Positions 5,725 to 13,595 of a DNA stretch of 15,848 nt are shown here, piece by piece. Origin of the DNA: Candidatus Aminicenantota bacterium (GTDB lineage Bacteria > Acidobacteriota > Aminicenantia > UBA2199). The notes under the pieces are model-generated. The model searched no databases. It was not told where the DNA came from and saw only the letters and a list, made by a program, of their open reading frames with translations. The position numbers and the translations under genes were made by a program. How positions within the stretch are numbered: the first letter of the stretch is position 1; each line of letters begins with the position of its first letter. The stretch covers positions 1-15,848 of the forward strand of contig JAUWNT010000038.1 of NCBI GenBank assembly GCA_030612495.1, in the 5' to 3' direction.

Positions 5725-8700
5725 CTTCTGTGTCCTTATTTATCTTTTTATTCAATAAATCCCTTAAATAATTACTCTCTTTTGTGTTTACATATAATTC
5801 GGATATTTTATTATAAACAGAAAATCGTTTTCTATTATCCAGCTTTTCTAAAACCAATGCTTTTAACCAGAGTGCAGGGATATAATTTGGGTTGAATTCA
5901 AGAGATTTATCTATTTCTATTAATGCTGTTTTGTACTCTTTGTTTCTAAATAAAAGACATGCATATTCAGTATGAAAAAACTGATAATTATAATATGTAA
6001 TCCAGTATGACAATTGAGTTTTCATACTAATTAAAGATTTAAATATCTCTTCAGCTTCAATAAATTTACCCTCTTTTTCCAATATAAGAGCATTCAAATG
6101 TAAATAATATTTGAATGGAATATAATAATTATCTTTAGAAAATTTATATTTTTCTTTAAAATTCTTTAACCAGGAAAACTCCTTTTTAGCTTCATTTAGT
6201 TTATCCAGATGCAATAAAATAATCCCTTTAATCCAATGAACCTCAGCTGTGTTATCGTTTATATTACTTGAATCAAAAGTATCGATTGATTGATTAATTG
6301 TTTTAAGAGCTTCTTTATAATTTTTATTCACATATAAAATAAATGCCTTTTTCGAAAGAACAACACCATTATCTCTTTTTGAATTAACAAGTTTCTTATA
6401 TTCTTGCAGCTGAATTTCAGCCTTTTTGTATTCAGCCCTTAATATAGAGATGTCAATCAATGTTATATACGCCCATGGCACTGCTGCAGCATCCTTTGAA
6501 ATAGCAGCCTCTTTTAATGATTCTGCTGCAACCAGGTCTCCTGAATAAAAAAGTCCGTCCCCCAATGAATCAAAAGAATTTGCTGACCTATCAATATTTC
6601 TATAATCTTCAAATAACTCAATTGCCTTGTTATGATCTCCCATATATGAATAGCAATATCCTAAATGATTTATTGCTTTTGAATAGTTTTTATGTATCTC
6701 AATTGCCTTTTTATAATATGACATTGCTTTTTCTGCATTACCATGATGAAAATGGGCTTCACCTAATTCATAAAATACCTCTTTTGAAAAACTATAACTG
6801 TTTTTAAGCTTTTCTAAATTTCTTATCTCTTCTTTAAAATTTAAATTTAATCTGGCTCTTAAAGCAAGAACTTTCAATCTTAAGTACTCAGTTAAATCGT
6901 CAATATATGGCATTATCTCATCTATTTTTTTTAAAGATTCTACATTATTTTCTAAAAAATAAAATAGATCTGCTAAAAGATATTTTGAAATTAAGAGATT
7001 ATCTGATTTTAAAAAATATTTTTTTGCTTTACTTGATTCAAACTTTTTATAATGTTCATACCCTCTAAAAAAATCCGAAAATCTATCCCAATTTTCCCCA
7101 TATATTTTTGAGATCTTAGAGAATTCAAATTCATTCTCTTTTTTGTTATAAAAAATATTATATACTCTCTTTGTTAAATCATCTATTTGATGAATAAGAA
7201 ATGAATCTTTATTCTTACCAGTTATTGTCATATAATAAGTTTTATCACCTTTAATTAAAGGTATTAAAGCTGCATCAATGTTATATATATTACTAAAATG
7301 AGTTATTTCCCCTCTCAATTTATATTTAATATTAATTTTTTTTGTTAAAGCATTTATATCCAATTCTTTATCCTTTTTACCTAAAATTGAAAAACCAGTA
7401 TCTTCATTGATTGTTTTAAATTCTTTGAATTGATTTAGAGAATTTGTAAGAAGGTAATCAAGTCTTTTGGATAGATGTTTTTCATTTGTTTTATCCTTAA
7501 AATGATCTAAATAAACAAAGAAATGTTCATTCTTTTTTACAATGTGTCTCTTTTCATCATCCATTTTCAAAATAAAAATCGTAATAAAAATTGCAATTAA
7601 TAAGAATATAGGAATCACTAAAAATTTAAACCTCTTTATTTTCTTTGAAAAAACAGGTTCAGTAGAAGCCTTCATTTTTTTGATTCTATATACCATTTCT
7701 CCCAGATCATCTTTATCAGAATTTTTTTCTATTTCCTCCATTACTTCTTCCTGTTCCGAAGCGCTCATGATTTGAGTTTTTTTAAACTCTCCTGTTAACT
7801 CTTTTTTCTTTTTATTTTCCGATTCAAATTCTTCAATATCTTTCTTTATTTCAGAAAAACTTGAATACCTCTTTTTTCTATCCTTTTCTAAGCATTTTGA
7901 TAAAATTTCTTTTAATCTTTCTGGAGTATCGCTCGAAAATTCAACTTTTTTATTCAATACATTATAAAGAGTTTCAATCTGCCCTTTGTCCAGAAATGGG
8001 TTTTTGCCTTCAATCAGTTCGTACATAACTATACCAAATGAAAAAATATCAGTTCTCTGGTCAAGATCTCTACCCCTTGCTTGTTCTGGAGACATAAAAG
8101 ATACTGTTCCTATTACAATACCTCTTTCAGTTAAGTCGGAATCAACAATACCCTTTTTCTCAACAAAAGATTTATCTTTAAATTTAGCAAGTCCAAAATC
8201 GAGAATTTTTACAATCCCATTTCTATTTATCATTATATTACTAACTTTAATATCTCTATGAATGATACCCTTTGAATGCGCTTCCATCATACCTTTACAA
8301 ATTTGAATGCATATATCCAGGATTTTTTCAATACTTAGCTTTTTTAATTTTAAAATTTGTTCAAGAGTTACTCCATCAACATAATGCATAACAATATATT
8401 CGTTTTTATCATCTTCAAAAATTTCATAAATAGTACATATATTCGGGTGATCAAGTTGAGATGCAGTCTGAGCTTCTCTTAAAAATCTTGCTTTTGAAGT
8501 CTTATCTTCCAAGCTTTTATCAGAAATAGTCTTTATTGCAACACTACGTTTTAATCTAATATCCTCTGCAAGGAAAATATCTCCCATACCACCTTTTCCA
8601 AGTTTTTTTTTAATTTTAAATCTATTATTTAAAATTAAACCTTTAGATACCATTTTATCTGAAATAATAGTAAGCTCATTTGAAGCATCTACTTTATGAT

Positions 8701-8791
8701 CATTTGAATTGTCATTTTGCAATTCAGCTCCGCATGACTTACAATGTTTTTCACTTTTATCGTTTTCAGCACCACATTTTCCACATTTCAT
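5714..8791 (-). CDS. Zinc-ribbon transmembrane Ser/Thr kinase with TPR domain
   Basis: The 1025-aa PknB-like Hanks-type kinase starts with a CxxC...CxxC zinc ribbon (C3, C6, C17, C20). The kinase domain spans about 56-312: glycine loop LGKGGMG (64-70), VAIK Lys K87, alpha-C Glu E106, HRD 178-180 with K182 and N185, DFG 198-200 and SPEQ 234-237. All catalytic residues are present, so it should be active. A charged linker leads to one transmembrane segment (about 389-408). Next is an alpha/beta region (about 420-550) resembling the TolB/FlgO-like domain often seen in such kinases (tentative), and then TPR-like helical repeats to the C-terminus (about 600-1015; clearest around FYELGEAHFHHG and INHLGYCYSYMG). 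The kinase would be cytoplasmic and the TPRs across the membrane. No SD fits the ATG: AAGGA is only 1 nt away. The promoter places +1 at the ATG itself. The gene is alone in its transcription unit. Confidence 0.93.
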   Translation of the reverse strand: MKCGKCGAENDKSEKHCKSCGAELQNDNSNDHKVDASNELTIISDKMVSKGLILNNRFKIKKKLGKGGMGDIFLAEDIRLKRSVAIKTISDKSLEDKTSKARFLREAQTASQLDHPNICTIYEIFEDDKNEYIVMHYVDGVTLEQILKLKKLSIEKILDICIQICKGMMEAHSKGIIHRDIKVSNIMINRNGIVKILDFGLAKFKDKSFVEKKGIVDSDLTERGIVIGTVSFMSPEQARGRDLDQRTDIFSFGIVMYELIEGKNPFLDKGQIETLYNVLNKKVEFSSDTPERLKEILSKCLEKDRKKRYSSFSEIKKDIEEFESENKKKKELTGEFKKTQIMSASEQEEVMEEIEKNSDKDDLGEMVYRIKKMKASTEPVFSKKIKRFKFLVIPIFLLIAIFITIFILKMDDEKRHIVKKNEHFFVYLDHFKDKTNEKHLSKRLDYLLTNSLNQFKEFKTINEDTGFSILGKKDKELDINALTKKINIKYKLRGEITHFSNIYNIDAALIPLIKGDKTYYMTITGKNKDSFLIHQIDDLTKRVYNIFYNKKENEFEFSKISKIYGENWDRFSDFFRGYEHYKKFESSKAKKYFLKSDNLLISKYLLADLFYFLENNVESLKKIDEIMPYIDDLTEYLRLKVLALRARLNLNFKEEIRNLEKLKNSYSFSKEVFYELGEAHFHHGNAEKAMSYYKKAIEIHKNYSKAINHLGYCYSYMGDHNKAIELFEDYRNIDRSANSFDSLGDGLFYSGDLVAAESLKEAAISKDAAAVPWAYITLIDISILRAEYKKAEIQLQEYKKLVNSKRDNGVVLSKKAFILYVNKNYKEALKTINQSIDTFDSSNINDNTAEVHWIKGIILLHLDKLNEAKKEFSWLKNFKEKYKFSKDNYYIPFKYYLHLNALILEKEGKFIEAEEIFKSLISMKTQLSYWITYYNYQFFHTEYACLLFRNKEYKTALIEIDKSLEFNPNYIPALWLKALVLEKLDNRKRFSVYNKISELYVNTKESNYLRDLLNKKINKDTEAKK

Positions 8792-8797
8792 GTCCTT

Positions 8798-8826
8798 ATA
8801 TTAGCAAAAAAAAATCAAATTATCAA
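8798..8826 (-). promoter_or_regulatory. Promoter for the kinase, predicted leaderless
   Basis: The minus-strand -35 is TTGATA (8826-8821, 5/6), the spacer 17 bp and the -10 TAATAT (8803-8798, 4/6). Counting the -10 as -12 to -7, +1 is 8791, the A of the kinase ATG. An AGGAGG at 8839-8834 lies upstream of this promoter and is not used by any evident start codon. Confidence 0.5.
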
Positions 8827-8855
8827 TTTTAAACCTCCTAAAAATTTGCTTAATA

Positions 8856-8884
8856 TTGCTAAAATTTCTGGTTTATGTTACTTT
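8856..8884 (+). promoter_or_regulatory. Weak promoter for ftsB-like gene, predicted leaderless
   Basis: TTGCTA (8856-8861, 4/6), a 17-bp spacer and TACTTT (8879-8884, 3/6) would put +1 at 8891, the A of the ATG. The hexamers are weak, but the spacing equals that of the kinase and uppS promoters, and no SD precedes the ATG. Confidence 0.35.
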
Positions 8885-8890
8885 TAATAT

Positions 8891-9214
8891 ATGCCCAAAA
8901 CCAAAAAAAAAGATTCAAACTTTCTAATATCAAAATATTTTTTAATGCTTATAGTTATATTCCTTTTTATTCTAGTACTAAGCTTTTTTTTTGGAGATAG
9001 TGGACTAATCGAAATAGTCAAGGCACAGAGAAAAATTGAGAATTTAGAAATTAGCATAAAAAACCTCGAAATTAAAAAAGCAAAATTAGAAAAAGAGATT
9101 GAAGAATTAAAAAACAACCCTCTTGCACTTGAAAAGAGAGCAAGAGAGAAACTATGGTTAATGAAAAAGAATGAAAAAGTTGTTGTTATAGTAAAAAACA
9201 AGAAAAAAAAGTGA
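8891..9214 (+). CDS. FtsB/DivIC-family septum formation protein
   Basis: The 107-aa bitopic protein has a short basic N-terminus (PKTKKK), one transmembrane helix (about 11-34), an extracytoplasmic coiled coil (about 40-75, rich in I/L/K/E heptads) and the family's C-terminal element LALEKRAREKLWLMKK (78-93, then NEKVVV). FtsB/DivIC forms a complex with FtsL and FtsQ/DivIB and activates septal peptidoglycan synthesis. Length and layout match the family (about 90-125 aa). The gene diverges from the kinase across 99 bp and faces the rseP operon across a repeat-filled gap. No SD is visible before the ATG. None of the usual neighbours (such as eno) is in the window. The lysine-rich C-terminus runs up to the repeat DNA. 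Confidence 0.85.
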   Translation: MPKTKKKDSNFLISKYFLMLIVIFLFILVLSFFFGDSGLIEIVKAQRKIENLEISIKNLEIKKAKLEKEIEELKNNPLALEKRAREKLWLMKKNEKVVVIVKNKKKK

Positions 9215-9218
9215 TGAG

Positions 9219-9250
9219 TAGATGAGTAGGGGTTTGATTTATCAAACCCC
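9219..9250 (+). repeat. GATGAG words plus perfect 10-bp-arm palindrome
   Basis: Arms GGGGTTTGAT (9229-9238) and ATCAAACCCC (9241-9250) flank TT. This is a third, shortened copy of the palindrome found at 934-953 and about 4939-4959, preceded by TAGATGAG words as at 962-998. It starts within 15 bp of the ftsB stop and could act as a 3' hairpin. Confidence 0.8.
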
Positions 9251-9254
9251 TCTA

Positions 9255-9401
9255 AAGGGGTCAGGTCTTCATTCTTCACACAACGAATTATCCTCTATTT
9301 AAAATACCATTTCATTCAACTTTTCCCCCTTATTCACTGACTGATTCCTCTCATCATATTAATTCAAAATGCTTGTGTGAAGAATGAAGACCTGACCCCT
9401 T
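9255..9401. mobile_element. 147-bp MITE/REP-like element with 29-bp perfect inverted repeats
   Basis: Bases 9255-9283 and 9373-9401 are perfect 29-bp inverted repeats. The outer end reads AAGGGGTCAGGTCTTCATTC; the repeats enclose 89 bp of AT-rich non-coding DNA. No reading frame inside could encode a transposase, so it would be non-autonomous. From memory, GGGGTCAGGTCTT-type ends occur next to REP-associated tyrosine (Y1) transposases in diverse genomes; I could not verify that here. No target-site duplication is obvious. It lies in the convergent ftsB/rseP gap, where it would form a large hairpin in transcripts from either side. Confidence 0.65.
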
Positions 9402-9410
9402 ACCTTGACG

Positions 9411-9480
9411 GCTGAAAGCTGAATGCTTCTTCCACTTGCACATGCACATACACTGTCACTTGCACTTGTAACTTGTTACT
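9411..9480 (-). repeat. Inverted TTCAGC words and CACTTGCA-type tract
   Basis: 9411-9427 is the reverse complement of the AGCATTCAGCTTTCAGC words seen near 313-331. At 9432-9480 CACTTGCA, CACATACACT and CTTGTAACTT words follow, ending 9 bp before the rseP stop. With the two elements before it, this fills the 275-bp gap between ftsB and rseP; no gene is seen. Confidence 0.6.
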
Positions 9481-9489
9481 TAATCTTAT

Positions 9490-10821
9490 TTAAAAAGGAA
9501 TCAGAGAATTCCAACCATTTGGCAATGTTTTTGCTACATCATTTAATACAACAAAAATCATTAAAGAAATAAGAATAAAAAAACCTATATTAATTAATGT
9601 TTCTTTTACTTTTTTACTGAATTCCTTTCTTATAACAGCTTCAACAGAATATATCATTAAATGGCCGCCATCAAGTGCTGGAATAGGGAAAAGATTTATA
9701 ATACCAAGCTGAAGCGATATAAATGCAATTAATATAAAAAAGTTAGAAAGACCGGTTTTCATTGCTTTTTGGGAGAATTTAGCTATTTCAATTGGACCTG
9801 AAAGGTGTTTTGGTGAAATTTTCCCGGCAATCATCTTTTTAAAAGCAGAAAAAGTCAAAACAGTTAAATCAACAAGTTCTTCAAAACTTTTCCCTACAGC
9901 TTTGAATAATCCATATTTAACTTTAACAACAGGAGAAAAAAACCCCATTGTTATTCCTATTATACCTTTTTCTTCAACTTTTCTTGGAACTATTGTTAAA
10001 TTAATTAATTCTGAACCTCTTCTAATCCTGAACAACAGAGATTTCCCCGAATTTTTAGATATTACGTCACGCATTTCAAAAATTGAAACTGGTTTATTAT
10101 TTATAGCAAGGATTATATCACCCTTTCTTAAACCAGATTTGAAAGCAGGGAAATCCTTTTCAAGTGAATTTACTTCGGTTTTATAATTATAATAAAAACC
10201 TGCAGGATTCAAATTTTTCTGGGTTAACATCTTAACCCTGATGCTTGTGTTTCTCTTTATATTTCCCCTCTTATATCCCACATGCAATTCTTCATTTGGG
10301 TTATACCCAACTGTAAGTTCTAATTCTTTCCAATTCATTATTTTCTTTTTATTTATTGAAAGTATAATATCACCTTTTTTTAAGCCTGCTTTATCTGCTG
10401 GCGAACCTTGCTCAATAAATCCTATCTCAGGTACTTCAGACTTATATTTTTCTTTTTCAATTCCTACCATATTTATTATACTTAAAATAAATAGGGATAA
10501 GAATATATTCATTAAAGGACCCATTATCAAAATAAAGATCTTTTGTCCTCTATTTTTAGCTTGAAATTCATATGGTTTTAAATCCTTTGCATCATATTCA
10601 TCTTCACCAGCCATTTTCACATAACCGCCCAGAGGAACAAGGCTTACCCTGAAATCAGTTTCACCAAATTTCTTCCCGAATAAACGTTTACCAAAACCAA
10701 ATGAAAATGTATCAACCCTTACCTTCATTAATCTTGCAGCTATAAAATGTCCTGCTTCATGAACAAGAACAATAATTCCAAACACAATCAAAAAAGCTAA
10801 AATCGTTTGTATAACAGTCAT
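9490..10821 (-). CDS. rseP: RseP-type site-2 (intramembrane) zinc metalloprotease
   Basis: The 443-aa polytopic protease cuts transmembrane segments within the membrane, classically the anti-sigma factor RseA after DegS, and also clears remnant signal peptides. The zinc motif HEAGH is at 21-25 in the first transmembrane helix. GPLMNIFLSL (101-110) and the third zinc-ligand motif PALDGGH (381-387, D384) are present. Two PDZ domains lie between (about 131-198 and 217-280), as in E. coli RseP (450 aa). The ATG overlaps the dxr stop (ATGA) and is preceded by AAGGGAGAG inside dxr, indicating translational coupling. It is the last gene of the uppS-cdsA-dxr-rseP operon, a very common order. Its substrates are unknown; no RseA or sigma factor gene is in the window. 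Confidence 0.95.
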   Translation of the reverse strand: MTVIQTILAFLIVFGIIVLVHEAGHFIAARLMKVRVDTFSFGFGKRLFGKKFGETDFRVSLVPLGGYVKMAGEDEYDAKDLKPYEFQAKNRGQKIFILIMGPLMNIFLSLFILSIINMVGIEKEKYKSEVPEIGFIEQGSPADKAGLKKGDIILSINKKKIMNWKELELTVGYNPNEELHVGYKRGNIKRNTSIRVKMLTQKNLNPAGFYYNYKTEVNSLEKDFPAFKSGLRKGDIILAINNKPVSIFEMRDVISKNSGKSLLFRIRRGSELINLTIVPRKVEEKGIIGITMGFFSPVVKVKYGLFKAVGKSFEELVDLTVLTFSAFKKMIAGKISPKHLSGPIEIAKFSQKAMKTGLSNFFILIAFISLQLGIINLFPIPALDGGHLMIYSVEAVIRKEFSKKVKETLINIGFFILISLMIFVVLNDVAKTLPNGWNSLIPF

Positions 10822-11984
10822 TTAATAACTCTCCCTTTAATATAATTAATTGTCTTACGTTTTATCTCTTCAATAGTTTCATTAATATCTATGATTGAAT
10901 TAATTTGATAGAATCTCTCATTATACAAAATTTCCTTAACAACATTAAATATCTCATCAAATTTTATCTCTCCCTTTAAAAAAGATTCAACTGCTACTTC
11001 ATTTGCTGCATTTAAAACAGCACCTGCATTTTCCCCATTCTCAAGTACATACAAAGCCATTTCTATTGAACTGAACTTCTTAATATCCACCTCAAAAAAC
11101 TCAAGTTTTTTAATATCAGAAAAACTCAAGCATTTTATATTACTTTTTATCCTTTCAGGATAACTTAATGAAAAGAGAATTGGTATTCTCATATCAGCAA
11201 CACTCAATTGAGCTATAATAGAAGAGTCTATAAACTCAACCATTGAATGGATAATACTCTGAGGATGAATGATCACATCAATTTGATCCTTATTTAATCC
11301 AAATAGGTAAAAAGCCTCAATCACTTCAAGTGCTTTATTCATAAGTGTTGCAGAGTCAATAGTTATTTTAGTGCCCATAGACCATGTTGGGTGAGAGAGT
11401 GCTTCCTTTATCGTTATCGAATGAAAATCCTCCTTACTCCTCTTAAAAAAGGGTCCACCAGAAGCAGTTAAAATTACATTTTTTACAAATTCTTTTTTAT
11501 ATGGAAGAAGGCATTGAAATATTGCACTCTGCTCACTATCAATGGGGATCAATTCTGCATTTGAACTATCTAACTCTCTATTTATCAACTCACCTGCAGC
11601 AACAAGTGTCTCCTTGGTTGCGAGGCAAATGCGGTGATTATTCCTTATCGATTCAATAGTAGCCTCAATAGATGTAGTCCCATTAATTGCTGATATCACT
11701 GTATCAACTTTTTTATATAAAGCTACTTCCATTATTCCATCTTTACCATAAAAAATTTTCTTATCCGGGAATATAATCTTTAATTCCTCTGCATCTTTCT
11801 TTTCCTTTACACTAATTACTTCAGGTGAAAAATCATTTACCTGTTTTATTAAAAGATCAATATTCTCCCCACATGCAATACTCTTTAATCTGAACTTATC
11901 CCTGTTAGAAGCAATCACATCAAGTACATTTTTACCAATTGATCCTGTTGAACCCAAAATAGCTATATTTCTTACATTTGACAT
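10818..11984 (-). CDS. dxr: 1-deoxy-D-xylulose 5-phosphate reductoisomerase
   Basis: The 388-aa cytosolic enzyme converts DXP to 2-C-methyl-D-erythritol 4-phosphate with NADPH, the committed step of the MEP isoprenoid pathway. Visible elements are the NADPH site GSTGSIG (11-17), ATKETLVAAG (122-131), metal ligands D149 and E151 in IDSEQS plus E220 in NKALEVIEA, the flexible-loop region SHPTWSMG (H198) and ASGGPF (S175). These match E. coli Dxr D150, E152, E231, H209 and S186 with a constant offset from S175 onward. Start ATG at 11984 lies 8 bp after the cdsA stop; the SD is poor, so coupling to cdsA translation is likely. The 3' end overlaps rseP by ATGA. No key residue is missing. Confidence 0.96.
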   Translation of the reverse strand: MSNVRNIAILGSTGSIGKNVLDVIASNRDKFRLKSIACGENIDLLIKQVNDFSPEVISVKEKKDAEELKIIFPDKKIFYGKDGIMEVALYKKVDTVISAINGTTSIEATIESIRNNHRICLATKETLVAAGELINRELDSSNAELIPIDSEQSAIFQCLLPYKKEFVKNVILTASGGPFFKRSKEDFHSITIKEALSHPTWSMGTKITIDSATLMNKALEVIEAFYLFGLNKDQIDVIIHPQSIIHSMVEFIDSSIIAQLSVADMRIPILFSLSYPERIKSNIKCLSFSDIKKLEFFEVDIKKFSSIEMALYVLENGENAGAVLNAANEVAVESFLKGEIKFDEIFNVVKEILYNERFYQINSIIDINETIEEIKRKTINYIKGRVIK

Positions 11985-11992
11985 CTGATAAT

Positions 11993-12793
11993 CTATTTCC
12001 AGAAATATTCTATTATATAAAAAAGAATAGGTGCACAGAATATATAACTGTCTACTCTGTCCAATATTCCACCATGGCCCGGTAAAATTGAGCCTGAATC
12101 CTTTTTATTTGCAGCTCTCTTAAATAATGACTCTACAGGATCTGATACTTGGGAGATAAACCCAATTATTCCTCCAGTAACAATTGCAACCCATAATGTC
12201 ACATCAACAGGAAAGATAAGTTTCGATAACCAACCAGAAATTGAGGCAAAAAATATAGCTGCAATCACCCCTTCAAGAGATTTTTTTGGAGATGCAACCG
12301 GATATATTTTATGTTTACCTATAACACTTCCCAAAAAATAAGCTCCAGAGTCTCCAATAGCAATTACAAAAATTAGAAAAAATAAGTAATTAGGGCCAAT
12401 TTTTTTTAATTCAAATAAAAAATAGAGAGGAACATAAATATAAAAAACAATAAGAAAATGTATGCCAATATCTCTTATAAATGTGGTTAAATCTCGCTTT
12501 TGCCTCTCTTTGAACAGGAAAACCATCCCAATGAAAAAAACAACTATTATTATTGCCATTTTTAAATCAGGCTGCTTAAAAGTAAAAGATAATGCAACAA
12601 TAAAACCAATAAAAAAAATCAAAGAATATGAATATTTTTCAGGATTGCATAGCCTTATAAATTCATATGCTGCACCTGAAATTAATAAAAATAGAATAAC
12701 AGAGAAATAAATCAATGGTAAAAATTTAATTAAAACAAAAGCAATAATAATCATAAAAAAGGCTGTTATTGTACGTTTGACAAATTCACTCAT
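11993..12793 (-). CDS. cdsA: Phosphatidate cytidylyltransferase (CDP-diglyceride synthase)
   Basis: The 266-aa polytopic enzyme (about eight hydrophobic segments) makes CDP-diacylglycerol from phosphatidate and CTP, the precursor of the major anionic phospholipids and phosphatidylethanolamine. The PROSITE-type CDS signature is complete: S222, K225-R226, K231-D232, then LPGHGGILDRVD (237-248). Upstream, SPKKSLEG (168-175) is another conserved catalytic-region element. Start ATG at 12793 overlaps the uppS stop as ATGA; GGTGG upstream is a weak SD. It is the second gene of the operon, supplying phospholipid precursor alongside the polyprenyl genes. Confidence 0.96.
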   Translation of the reverse strand: MSEFVKRTITAFFMIIIAFVLIKFLPLIYFSVILFLLISGAAYEFIRLCNPEKYSYSLIFFIGFIVALSFTFKQPDLKMAIIIVVFFIGMVFLFKERQKRDLTTFIRDIGIHFLIVFYIYVPLYFLFELKKIGPNYLFFLIFVIAIGDSGAYFLGSVIGKHKIYPVASPKKSLEGVIAAIFFASISGWLSKLIFPVDVTLWVAIVTGGIIGFISQVSDPVESLFKRAANKKDSGSILPGHGGILDRVDSYIFCAPILFYIIEYFWK

Positions 12794-13548
12794 ATTCCAC
12801 CCAACCTTCTTTTTCTTTTTTGAAAATCAATAATAGCTTCGAAAAATTCTTTTATCCCAAAATCAGGCCACAAAGTTTCTGTAAAATATAACTCAGAATA
12901 CGCAATTTGATATAAAAGAAAATTTGAAATCCTTAATTCACCAGATGTACGAATTAACAAATCCGGATCAGGAATTTTATAAGTATACAAGTATTTTTCA
13001 AACAATTTTTCATTGATACTGGATGAAGAAATATTTGAATCAAGTATCCTTTTTACAGCTTGGATTATCTCCTTTCTTGAACCATAATTTAAAGCAATGT
13101 TAATCTGCATATTTGAATAATTTTTTGAAAATTCTTCTGTTTCCATCAATTTTTTTTTTAACTTTTTCGGAAGCCTTTTTATATCTCCAAGGACCTTAAA
13201 TTTAATTTTGTTATCTTCCAAAAGCTTTTTTTCCAATACTAATTTGTTATAAAGCATATCCATAAGAGCATTTACCTCTTTTATAGGCCTTTTCCAATTT
13301 TCAGTTGAAAATGCAAAAAGTGTTAAGTATTTTATTCCAATCCTTGAAGCGCATTCTGATATAACTCTTGCTGCATCAGCACCCCTTTTATGACCATCTA
13401 CCCTTTTAAGGTTCTCCTGCTTTGCCCATCTTCCATTACCATCCATAATAATTGCAATATGAGCTGGTAATTTTTTTTTATCTACCTTTTTAATAAGAAA
13501 TTCTTCTTCACTAGCCTCTTTAATAAAACCTTTGAACTTATCATACAT
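12790..13548 (-). CDS. uppS: Undecaprenyl diphosphate synthase (cis-prenyltransferase)
   Basis: The 252-aa soluble enzyme condenses eight isopentenyl diphosphates onto farnesyl diphosphate in cis to make the C55 carrier for peptidoglycan and O-antigen. Motifs are IMDGNGRWA (34-42, catalytic D36), FAFSTENW (78-85), NYGSRKEI (about 154-161) and the C-terminal RTSGELRISNFLLYQ (about 199-213) with SELYFTE after it. The N-terminus is about 20 residues longer than E. coli UppS. There is no Shine-Dalgarno site: a consensus promoter stands so close that transcription should begin at the ATG. It is the first gene of the operon; its TGA overlaps the cdsA ATG. Confidence 0.96.
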   Translation of the reverse strand: MYDKFKGFIKEASEEEFLIKKVDKKKLPAHIAIIMDGNGRWAKQENLKRVDGHKRGADAARVISECASRIGIKYLTLFAFSTENWKRPIKEVNALMDMLYNKLVLEKKLLEDNKIKFKVLGDIKRLPKKLKKKLMETEEFSKNYSNMQINIALNYGSRKEIIQAVKRILDSNISSSSINEKLFEKYLYTYKIPDPDLLIRTSGELRISNFLLYQIAYSELYFTETLWPDFGIKEFFEAIIDFQKRKRRLGGI

Positions 13549-13554
13549 TTATAG

Positions 13555-13583
13555 ATTATAATTTTTAGATACGTTTTTGTCAA
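13555..13583 (-). promoter_or_regulatory. Consensus promoter of the uppS operon, predicted leaderless
   Basis: The minus strand has TTGACA (13583-13578), exactly 17 bp, then TATAAT (13560-13555), both perfect hexamers. With the -10 at -12 to -7, +1 falls on 13548, the A of the uppS ATG. Only CTATAA lies between the -10 and the ATG, so there is no room for an SD. Confidence 0.8.
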
Positions 13584-13595
13584 CTTGAAATGGGA

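Noticed and set aside
8824..8839. AGGAGG followed by TTG on the minus strand upstream of the kinase
   Set aside because: The TTG frame stops after three codons and is out of frame with the kinase. It lies upstream of the better-placed promoter, so it is probably fortuitous.
9229..9250. Classical intrinsic terminator after ftsB
   Set aside because: The stem is good but no T-run follows on either strand, and the same palindrome recurs within repeat modules elsewhere. It is recorded as a repeat with possible 3'-end function.
8884..9279. 131-codon minus-strand frame opposite ftsB
   Set aside because: It is antisense to a well-supported FtsB-family gene and starts in the repeat element; the Phe/Ser-rich translation reflects the Lys/Glu-rich gene on the other strand.
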